Shown: in pieces, positions 19,095 through 26,340 of the stretch | Layout of the letters: each line of letters opens with the position of its first letter | How positions within the stretch are numbered: the first letter of the stretch is position 1 | Source of the DNA: Methanosarcina sp. KYL-1 | GTDB taxonomy: Archaea; Halobacteriota; Methanosarcinia; Methanosarcinales; Methanosarcinaceae | Length of the DNA stretch: 64,000 nt | Assembly (NCBI RefSeq): GCF_024372725.1 | Contig: NZ_VOUA01000007.1 | Location: 91,863 to 155,862, forward strand | Reading direction: 5' to 3' | The notes under the pieces: model-generated | Database searches by the model: none | What the model saw: the letters and a program-made list of their open reading frames with translations, nothing else | Told to the model about the DNA's origin: nothing | Made by a program: the position numbers and the translations under genes

Positions 19095-20156
19095 TTACAT
19101 ATTTGGGAGAATTTTCAAAGAAATATTTGAGTCTAATTTATTCATATTTTCAATAGTCTCAACCATAAACTCAACAACATCTACTTTTTCGCTCAACATT
19201 TTATCTCGCTTGAGATGCCATGCATTTTTACTGGATTTATCCTCTAAGATTTCAATTGCTTTCTGCAGTCCTTCATCCCTTTTTTGAAGTGTGTACACAA
19301 GTCCGTAGTTTTGCTCCAGTTCGTTCAAGTACCCTCTCTGGGTACTGGATACATAAATTGAAGGTACGCCCAGAATAGCTGCTTCCGAAGCCATTGTAGC
19401 ACCTTCTCCGATGCACAGGGATGAATACGAGATTAAATCGTGCAGATTTTTTGGGTTAATCTTTAACTGGTGGTCTCTTATTGTCTGCCATTGGGTGGTT
19501 TCGGAAGAAATTATTACTTTTCCGTATTTTTCAAGTTGATTTACGTATTCCCGCAGGTCTTCTTCAGTTTTAAAGTTCAGTCCTGTCGCGTTTATGTCAT
19601 GGTGTGCAGCCAGAGCTGATAAGCGGAGAATTATATATTCATCCAGACCATACTTTTTCGGGATTTCCGGATTTGGCTTGAAATATTTGGGGTGCAAGTA
19701 TGCTAATTCGTAATATCCGTTAAAACGTTCCTGCTTTGGCCCAAGATCAGTATAAAAGCTTGAAGATGTGTATATTTTATTGGTAAAAGGAAGCATTAAT
19801 TTTATAGCAGGTACTGCGATTTCGGTATCTATATATGCTAGGTGTGGCTTTCCAAGCAATCGGCTAACGTGGGCGGCATATGGCGATCCTAAACTTATGA
19901 ATATGTCCGGCTTATATTTTCTTGCAATGTCGTATAGCCATAAGTCTTTGTGTACAATTCCAAATGCTTTTCCAATGATATTTTTGTAATGTGGTCCGAA
20001 TTCAAACCGAAATCCATATTCTTCTAATATTTTTTTAATATTCTCTTTAGCCCTCCCTACTATTTTGATTTCATGACCATGGTTTTCAAGTGAAAATATC
20101 ACATTTTTGAACACATTAACGTCTTTTGGGTGCCCGATATCAATTATTATTTTCAA
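19095..20156 (-). CDS. DUF354 protein, glycosyltransferase-like
   Basis: This 353-residue protein starts MKIIIDIGHPKDVNVFKN and contains DIFISLGSPYAAHVSRLLGK and GEGATMASEAAILGVPSIYV, all typical of DUF354. The fold is GT-B, like UDP-GlcNAc 2-epimerase and MurG-type enzymes. The late E.A.LG.P motif matches the nucleotide-sugar pocket. Whether it transfers or isomerises a sugar is unknown. It overlaps the hexapeptide acyltransferase upstream by four bases, and the MITE follows its stop by 28 bases. Confidence 0.85.
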   Translation of the reverse strand: MKIIIDIGHPKDVNVFKNVIFSLENHGHEIKIVGRAKENIKKILEEYGFRFEFGPHYKNIIGKAFGIVHKDLWLYDIARKYKPDIFISLGSPYAAHVSRLLGKPHLAYIDTEIAVPAIKLMLPFTNKIYTSSSFYTDLGPKQERFNGYYELAYLHPKYFKPNPEIPKKYGLDEYIILRLSALAAHHDINATGLNFKTEEDLREYVNQLEKYGKVIISSETTQWQTIRDHQLKINPKNLHDLISYSSLCIGEGATMASEAAILGVPSIYVSSTQRGYLNELEQNYGLVYTLQKRDEGLQKAIEILEDKSSKNAWHLKRDKMLSEKVDVVEFMVETIENMNKLDSNISLKILPNM

Positions 20157-20605
20157 GAGACCACCACATCATTTATTTTCTTTGCAGGGACTCCTGCTAC
20201 AATCGTATATGGCTCAACGTCTTCTTTTACCACTGCTCCTGCACCCACAACTGATCCTTCACCTATAGTTACATTTGGAAAAATAATGGAGCCAGCGCCA
20301 ATCCAAGCATCATGTTTTATCTTAATCGGACCTTTTTCTGTTTTTACATGTTGTCTAATTTTTGAAAAATTAGGTTCTGAGGACGTAATAAGAATAACTC
20401 CTGGGGCTACAGCTACTCTATCCCCAATAAAAAGATTATCTTTGTCTGCAAGTTCATCGACTATTATAATCCTTTCTCCAATGTACACATCTTTACCAAT
20501 GTTGTAACCGCATGATCTTAATAATGCGATCCTGAATTTGTTTATTGGCAAGGTTGGTGCAATCATTTTTAGGATTCTTTTGATTATTGTTCTTAATGAA
20601 GGCAT
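20153..20605 (-). CDS. Hexapeptide-repeat acyltransferase (WbbJ-like)
   Basis: This 150-residue protein has a left-handed beta-helix, shown by I/V-G-x-x-x-x repeats: YIGERIIIVD, FIGDRVAVAPGV, WIGAGSIIFPNV, TIGEGSVVGAGAVV. It ends with PYTIVAGVPAKKI, the usual C-terminal signature of maltose/galactoside O-acetyltransferase relatives. The trimeric enzyme should use acetyl-CoA. It overlaps both neighbours (four and 13 bases), so it is part of the glycan operon, and sugar O- or N-acetylation is likely. The catalytic His is probably in KHDAWIGAG. Confidence 0.88.
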   Translation of the reverse strand: MPSLRTIIKRILKMIAPTLPINKFRIALLRSCGYNIGKDVYIGERIIIVDELADKDNLFIGDRVAVAPGVILITSSEPNFSKIRQHVKTEKGPIKIKHDAWIGAGSIIFPNVTIGEGSVVGAGAVVKEDVEPYTIVAGVPAKKINDVVVS

Positions 20606-21786
20606 GCTTTAACAATCTCTGAGATCATTTCCAATTCATTTTTTTTTAATGTGTAATAATTGGGCACAACAAGTACTTTTTCAGACACTTTCTCGGTATC
20701 TGGACAATTATTTTTGTACCCATAAAGAGACTTTGCAATTAGTGGAGTGTTGCTAAACATTTTAGCTGTATCCACACCTTTTTTACGAAGACTATTACTC
20801 ACTTTATCTCTTGTTGATTCATCTTTAAACTGGATTGGAAACAAAAAACAATTGCAATAAGTGTGAGGTTTTTCGAAAGGTAATTTTAATTGTGAACCTG
20901 AGTCCTTCAACTTCTTTAGTAAATATATTGAGTTTTCTCTTTGTTTTTCTACATTTTCTTCGAAAATTTGTATTTTTTCTGTAATAGTATGTAAATCCGT
21001 GTTTCTTATTTTTGTTTTTGGGAAGGAGTATTTGTTCATGATATCAATTTTTTTCTCGACCAGAGATCCTATTGGTAGAGCGAATGAACCAAACCAGGGC
21101 CTGTGGTAAAGAGTCGAGCGCATGTATGTTGTTAAAGTGTGTTTGATTTCGTTTGCTATCGACAGTTTCGGCAGTTTTTCGATTTCATTTCTGATTCTTA
21201 AAGCAAGATCTGGATCATTTGCGGTTATCATCCCGCCTTCTCCCGCAGAAAGGTATTTTCCAGATCGAAATGAGAAGAAACCAGCTGTTGATTTTGTGCC
21301 AAGTAATTCTCCATGAAGCTTACTGAGCAAAGCATGGGCGCAATCTTCAATCAGGGGTCTTTCACCGGTTATTTTCAGGATCCTGTCAAGATCCGAGACT
21401 CTTCCGAAAGTGTGGACTGCGATTACCGCTTCAACTTCCTCGATTCTCTCTTCTAGGCTCTCTGGGCTGAGGGTATAATTCTCAGGATCTATATCAAGAA
21501 AATGAGGTTTGTAACCCGCGTGCAATATCGCATCAAAATCGCTTGGGCATGTATACAACGGCACACCTATCTTTGAATTTGGTGGCAATTGTAGTGCTTT
21601 CAGTATCACATAAAGGGATGTTCTTCCACTATTGGTAAACCCTATGGATGAATTGCAAAATAGTTCTTCTAGTTGTGTAATATCCGCTTCAGAATTAAGG
21701 TTCATTAGAGAATGTACGAAATCTTTCGTATCATAGTCTATGTTAAACCGCGGAATCAACATTGGATTTGGCCTAATGAAATTCAT
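20593..21786 (-). CDS. DegT/DnrJ/EryC1/StrS-type sugar aminotransferase
   Basis: The protein has 397 residues. The PLP lysine is Lys177 in FFSFRSGKYLSAGEGG, and the PLP-ring Asp is in PLIEDCAHA (about residue 148). The family makes amino sugars from nucleotide-linked ketosugars, with glutamate as amino donor; some members instead act as dehydratases. TNSGRTSLYVILKAL near residue 51 is the expected phosphate-binding segment. It overlaps the acyltransferase gene by 13 bases, so an amino sugar made here may be acylated by that enzyme. Length and motifs are complete. Confidence 0.88.
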   Translation of the reverse strand: MNFIRPNPMLIPRFNIDYDTKDFVHSLMNLNSEADITQLEELFCNSSIGFTNSGRTSLYVILKALQLPPNSKIGVPLYTCPSDFDAILHAGYKPHFLDIDPENYTLSPESLEERIEEVEAVIAVHTFGRVSDLDRILKITGERPLIEDCAHALLSKLHGELLGTKSTAGFFSFRSGKYLSAGEGGMITANDPDLALRIRNEIEKLPKLSIANEIKHTLTTYMRSTLYHRPWFGSFALPIGSLVEKKIDIMNKYSFPKTKIRNTDLHTITEKIQIFEENVEKQRENSIYLLKKLKDSGSQLKLPFEKPHTYCNCFLFPIQFKDESTRDKVSNSLRKKGVDTAKMFSNTPLIAKSLYGYKNNCPDTEKVSEKVLVVPNYYTLKKNELEMISEIVKACLH

Positions 21787-21824
21787 CCCCGTCGTTCTCG
21801 AATTGAATGATTCTTTTTGAATAG

Positions 21825-22850
21825 TTACGCTTTTATGTTCATATATTTCCCAACTGTTTTGTATATTTTTAGCCCTGATTTCATAATTTCTTCTCTACTT
21901 TTATTATGAACTTTCTTATATCTCCCGTAGTTAACCTCTTCACCCCCAAACCTCTTTTTGAACTCCCTTACCCCATAAGGCTTGTCCGGGTGGCCTGCCC
22001 CTCCGAAATCAAACACCTTTTCTTTTCCGGCATACTCACGCAGCATGTGCCACACGACTGCTTCATTCACGTAATTTATTTCCTGTTTTGAGCCTGCATA
22101 CCAGTCATGCACCATGCCTTTGTACTTCAAAACTACCCTCGACCCTACCACTTCGCCATCTAAATTGGCAAGGTAGAAATCGACAAAACCGGTACCAACG
22201 AATTTTTCGTATACACTCTCAAGAAGAGAAATATCGGCAAGAGGCAACCTTACATTTTTGTAGGTTTCCTCAATTTGCCTGTAACAGTCTTTTATCTCTG
22301 TTTTATCTTCGATTTTTCTTATCTGGATCCCAATTTTTTCAGCTCTGTTGATCCCTTTTCGGCGAGGTTTGTGGATGTCTTTCCAGATATCTTCTATTGA
22401 GCGGTCAAGGTTAATCAGATAATTTAAGTGCGGTTCATACTGGTATCCGAGGGGTTCTAAGGTGTTTCTGGCGTTTTCCATGTTCCATACATTGCGCATC
22501 TGGGTGTAGATTGCTCTGTTTTGAAGAACCTGTTCATAATAATTGAGTAATTGTGTAACCGCTTCAAATCCTTTTTTATCTTCTATAAAAATTGGGCCGC
22601 CATTGATTATTGACCTTGAGGAAATTGAGCCTATCAGTCCAGTGGCATCCCGGATGATTACTGCCAGGGTAACTGCCATTATTTCTAGGCTTTCCGAATC
22701 TACGGCAGCTAGGGAAATAGGCTCATAATTTTTGGTTGAGCTATATACGTCTGCCATATAACTAGTCTGAAAAATGTTCCCCTTCGGATGATTGAATACA
22801 AACTCATCCCATTTTTCCCGATCGATTGAATCTTTAATTTCAATCATCAT
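21825..22850 (-). CDS. FemAB-like/GNAT-fold transferase
   Basis: The 341-residue protein resembles the FemAB and Acetyltransf_6 families: an opening FVFNHPKGNIFQTSYM, then HKPRRKGINRAEKIGIQI, and YKGMVHDWYAGSKQE..NEAVVWHML in the second GNAT-like half. It ends with KPYGVREFKKRFGGE. Bacterial members transfer aminoacyl groups to lipid II, while archaeal ones occur in surface-glycan clusters and lack a known substrate, since Methanosarcina has no murein. It shares one base with the deacetylase-like gene upstream. An aminoacyl or acyl decoration of a glycan is a fair inference. Confidence 0.82.
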   Translation of the reverse strand: MMIEIKDSIDREKWDEFVFNHPKGNIFQTSYMADVYSSTKNYEPISLAAVDSESLEIMAVTLAVIIRDATGLIGSISSRSIINGGPIFIEDKKGFEAVTQLLNYYEQVLQNRAIYTQMRNVWNMENARNTLEPLGYQYEPHLNYLINLDRSIEDIWKDIHKPRRKGINRAEKIGIQIRKIEDKTEIKDCYRQIEETYKNVRLPLADISLLESVYEKFVGTGFVDFYLANLDGEVVGSRVVLKYKGMVHDWYAGSKQEINYVNEAVVWHMLREYAGKEKVFDFGGAGHPDKPYGVREFKKRFGGEEVNYGRYKKVHNKSREEIMKSGLKIYKTVGKYMNIKA

Positions 22851-23689
22851 TAAACTCCGTAATTCCTGCTTTTTTGAACCCTATTCCTGTACCACACAAT
22901 CCCCGCCTTCCCAACATTTTTCATATTCTGGAATGCCAGCTCCTTGGTCCATCCCCCAAAATCATCACACCACCTGTTAGGGTGCACAAGCAGGCATATG
23001 CGGGAAATTTTTTCGCTCCGGATCAATTGTATGACGTCATAGGTAGAATATATGGTCTTAAGGTCAGAGCATGCTGCATTTAGTCCTGCCCTTTCAATAG
23101 TATCTTTTACTCTGATGTTCAAATCAGCCCAGGTCCTGCCCGTGTCCGTAAGGTAGAGGACTTTGTTGTAATCAATTGAAAGGTAGGGCTCTCCCATAAT
23201 CCCGAAATCTTTGAAATCATACTCCTGCCACAAATCCCGGTTTGACCATGACTTGAGGGGGTTTCCGTGCATGCAGACCGTTTTTATTTCGGTAACGTTT
23301 TCGGTAACTTTCCTGAGGTCTTCGAGTTCCTCTTTGAAGATTTCGATTGCTTTTTTTGGGTCCCCGTTTGCCTTGTCCATAACTTCGTAGTGAAAGCCTA
23401 TCTCGTGGCCCATTTCTGCCATCTGGCGAATGATCTCGGGCTTGAAAGTTTCCTCGACGTGCCGGAAATAATAGGTTGAGTTTATCCCGTAGCCGTGCTC
23501 AAGTTTCGCCATTTCCAGGTTCCGGTTTACTGCCCGGTCCACGTCATGCCGCAGGATAACGCACTTTTCGGGTTCAAATTTTAGGAAATCCTGCACAGTG
23601 CAGGTAGAATAATTTGTGTTTTTGATAGCCTGCAACAGGCATTCGTACTTCTTTAAAGTGAAATCCCTCAAAATTTTCCCCCAAACCAT
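22850..23689 (-). CDS. Polysaccharide-deacetylase-like protein
   Basis: The protein has 279 residues and is a paralogue of the gene at 10429-11232. RHDVD (47-51) supplies the Asp pair, GHEIGFHYE (94-102) the His ligands, and CMHGNPLKSWSNR (about 139-151) a late conserved His segment. The fold is CE4/NodB-like; a deacetylase role is inferred. It is the first gene of the minus-strand run, though the ATG at 23689 has no clear Shine-Dalgarno sequence and a slightly later start is possible. G+C content begins to rise here compared with the genes further left. Confidence 0.75.
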   Translation of the reverse strand: MVWGKILRDFTLKKYECLLQAIKNTNYSTCTVQDFLKFEPEKCVILRHDVDRAVNRNLEMAKLEHGYGINSTYYFRHVEETFKPEIIRQMAEMGHEIGFHYEVMDKANGDPKKAIEIFKEELEDLRKVTENVTEIKTVCMHGNPLKSWSNRDLWQEYDFKDFGIMGEPYLSIDYNKVLYLTDTGRTWADLNIRVKDTIERAGLNAACSDLKTIYSTYDVIQLIRSEKISRICLLVHPNRWCDDFGGWTKELAFQNMKNVGKAGIVWYRNRVQKSRNYGV

Positions 23690-24002
23690 TCCATTTTGCA
23701 GAAGAGTTACAGTTTATTTTCCTTCGGGTTGAAAATGCCCCTTGTAAAATATGCCCCCAAGGAAATAAACATGAATTGCCTCTTTTTTGCAAATTTTTAT
23801 TTTTTTATATTCTTTTTATGTCTGAATTTGTTTATTTAGTTTGTGATTTTCTTCTATATATTGTTTTGTCTGTACACTCATTTTCAGGAATTTTTTAGTT
23901 AAGGCTTTTTCAGGTTTTAGGATTTCAACTCCTTCTAGTCTGGAGGAAAATTTAAAAGAATTCATATAAAATAAAGTAGATTAGTATAACTGAGGGCTTG
24001 TA
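23690..24002. other. Divergent promoter region
   Basis: This stretch of about 310 bases separates the minus-strand glycan run from the plus-strand archaeosortase gene. It is A+T-rich and probably carries promoters for both. ATATAAAATAAAG near 23964 is a plausible TATA element for the archaeosortase. No gene was found. Confidence 0.45.
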
Positions 24003-24839
24003 ATGGGGAAAGAAAACAAAAACCTGATACTTATTTTGCTTGTGCTCGCACTGTTTACAGGAATGGCAGTTGAAATCAGTGAGGGCTCAACTGTTATTGG
24101 GGTGATTCTGTTCCTTGTTTCTGTATTTTTACTGACCAGAATTAACTTTAAGAATCTGGGCGGTTCAGGTATCCTTAAAAATTCAAAAAGTTACTTTGTT
24201 GCGGGGACTTTCATAGTAGCTGCTGACCTTATCTACAATTTCAAAAATGGAAGTGAGCTTGGAACTCTGGATGTCATGACAGTATTCTTTGGGGCTTCCC
24301 TGGCTGGCAGTCAGCTGCAGAACCCTCAAATAAATAGGATCTCCAGGTTTGGGGCATATATTTCATCCGTTTTTGTCGTCCTTTACCTGATTTTCTACAC
24401 CATGTTTGCCTACTTTAACATTGATTTCATGCATAAGTTTGACCACTACCTCATACTCCTGCCCACCGTGAGCCTGTTAAACCTGGCGGGAATCCCTCTT
24501 GAAGTAATAGGTACGGAGACCGTTCGAATAAGCGGTGTTGAGGAAATTGTTCTGGTTATCGGGGGCCCCTGCTCCGGACTGTATTCCATGTTCCTTTTAA
24601 TCGGAATCGTTTTGGGGTATAGCAGGATTGAAAAACTGAATACGAACAAAACCTTCATGATGTTTGGGCTTTGTGTGCTTGTTGCCTATATTTCAAACCT
24701 GTTCAGGGTCATAGTCCTTTATTTCACGGCCTATACATACGGGCAGGAGGCAATGATGGTGGTCCACACGCATCTCGGATGGATCATATTTGCAGCCGTT
24801 GCAGCTCTCTTAATGTATTTCATAGAGCGGAAAAAGTAA
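24003..24839 (+). CDS. artC: Archaeosortase (exosortase family), probably ArtC type
   Basis: This 278-residue protein has about eight membrane helices. The catalytic triad of the exosortase family is visible: Cys190 in GGPCSGLYSM, Arg235 in SNLFRV, and a His in VVHTHLGW (255 or 257). Archaeosortases cut and transfer proteins that carry a tripartite C-terminal signal. The PEF-CTERM protein at 29451-30029 is an obvious substrate, and PEF-CTERM is the signal assigned to archaeosortase C, hence the symbol; the subtype is inferred from that pairing. The neighbouring M48 peptidase and DUF1616 protein are consistent with a surface-processing group. Confidence 0.85.
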   Translation: MGKENKNLILILLVLALFTGMAVEISEGSTVIGVILFLVSVFLLTRINFKNLGGSGILKNSKSYFVAGTFIVAADLIYNFKNGSELGTLDVMTVFFGASLAGSQLQNPQINRISRFGAYISSVFVVLYLIFYTMFAYFNIDFMHKFDHYLILLPTVSLLNLAGIPLEVIGTETVRISGVEEIVLVIGGPCSGLYSMFLLIGIVLGYSRIEKLNTNKTFMMFGLCVLVAYISNLFRVIVLYFTAYTYGQEAMMVVHTHLGWIIFAAVAALLMYFIERKK

Positions 24840-24892
24840 GGTTGAAAAAAGCTCCAAAGCCTTTTACAATTTCTGGTTCAGTTCTTTAACAC

Positions 24893-25978
24893 TTATCTCG
24901 TTCGTTCTTTTTTTACAAAATACCTTAATAGACGAACGTGGGTTCGAAAAAACTGCTTTGTAAACCTGCAGAGACTCTTTTTGTGGTATTTCCCTATTGT
25001 TACTTTTGCAGTGATTCCCATAAGCATTAAAACTGCCCCGGTATATCCCGCGGCAATACCTCCGTTAATAAGGAAGTTGAAGTCTTTCAATGCAAAAGTA
25101 ACCACGACTATAATTACAAACAAAAACACCATATAAGACACAAAACTGCTTGCCATTGCAAGTTTCCAGCTTCTCAGGTCAAAATAACCCGGGACCCGTG
25201 AATACTTTTTAATGATACCGTTTTCAGGATAGCTGGAATGGCTGAGTATGTGTGCAGTCCTGGCCCCTATTTCCGGGTGTGTGTCAAATAGTGATATAAA
25301 TATGTAACTATCCCCCCTGCTCAGGTGCGTATGTGTGCCGAACAGGTGGAAATGGCCGGGGTTAAACTTACTGATAACTGGCTGAAGGGGGATGTATTGT
25401 TCAAGAAACTCAAGGTTTTTTGCCAGGACCTTGGGGTTTCTTGTAATTTTGATGCCTTCCGCATCAGCCTCAAATTCCCTTCTTACTGGCCTTGTAAGCT
25501 GCACAAGGGTTGCTGCAGGAGGGGCAGCAAGGGCGGTTGCTATAAACCTGAAAACTCTCGGGGCCGGGTCCTCTGGCTGCCCGAAGCCTGAAAGAATCGA
25601 TCCCCACATCACAAGTTCCGGAAAGGTCATTATTAAGCCTGCAAAAAGTGCCGTGACCGTGTTCAGGCTTACATCCCTGTTTTTTATGTGCCCTATTTCA
25701 TGGGCAAGAAAAACTTCCAGGTTCAGGTCATCAAAGGTTTTCAGCATCGCCGTTGAAATGGCAATGGATGCATTGCTCCCGTTTTTAACCGTAAACATCA
25801 CAGGGATTTCAGATTCGAAACTGTACAGGTCGGGGGCTCTTACCTGGGCTCTTGAAGCAAGGGTTTCAAGAATAGTGTACAACAATGACCTCTCATTCCG
25901 CGGGACCTTTTGTGCCTTATACCATTTGAGGACCCATCTGCCGCTTGAGAGGTAGATATACACGCTTAAGATGGCCAT
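24893..25978 (-). CDS. M48-family membrane metallopeptidase (HtpX-like)
   Basis: The protein has 361 residues from the first ATG. HEIGH at 93-97 is the zinc motif, and REFEADAEG (about 167-175) gives the third ligand and the M48 ExxxD signature. Two hydrophobic segments lie near residues 270-330. The family acts in membrane protein quality control. In the same frame, upstream of the ATG back to a TAG near 26104, the sequence still looks coding (SLYFVLPTALFIISTALTGS) and would add the first membrane helix expected for HtpX. It has no standard start codon, although GAGGGGG stands just before it. The true start may be a rare codon; see findings. Confidence 0.82.
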   Translation of the reverse strand: MAILSVYIYLSSGRWVLKWYKAQKVPRNERSLLYTILETLASRAQVRAPDLYSFESEIPVMFTVKNGSNASIAISTAMLKTFDDLNLEVFLAHEIGHIKNRDVSLNTVTALFAGLIMTFPELVMWGSILSGFGQPEDPAPRVFRFIATALAAPPAATLVQLTRPVRREFEADAEGIKITRNPKVLAKNLEFLEQYIPLQPVISKFNPGHFHLFGTHTHLSRGDSYIFISLFDTHPEIGARTAHILSHSSYPENGIIKKYSRVPGYFDLRSWKLAMASSFVSYMVFLFVIIVVVTFALKDFNFLINGGIAAGYTGAVLMLMGITAKVTIGKYHKKSLCRFTKQFFRTHVRLLRYFVKKERTR

Positions 25979-26103
25979 TACAAGGGCAACGGCTGCCGTA
26001 GCAGGGACGCTGCCTGTAAGTGCTGTTGAAATAATAAAGAGAGCTGTAGGTAGTACAAAATACAGGGATGCTTTAAAATTGTTGTTTATAGTAACCCCCT
26101 CAT

Positions 26104-26340
26104 ACTATTTTGAATCTGATTAAAATTATGCTAATAGCTTAATATGAAACTTTCGATTTTTACTCTTCCTGTTTATGGGCAGCAATTTTAGAAAAGTACA
26201 CAAGCTTGTAATGCATTTTTTGGAAAAGATGTTCTTATGATAATTTAGTTTCACATCCCTGTATACTGAATTTCTATCGGGACTTTCATATTAATATTTA
26301 GAAAGAATTATATGTTTTCAACGAGTTAACTTATTTCACA
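26104..26340. other. Divergent intergenic region
   Basis: This A+T-rich spacer lies between the M48 peptidase (minus) and the DUF1616 gene (plus). It presumably contains both promoters. No reading frame or RNA gene was recognised. Confidence 0.45.
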
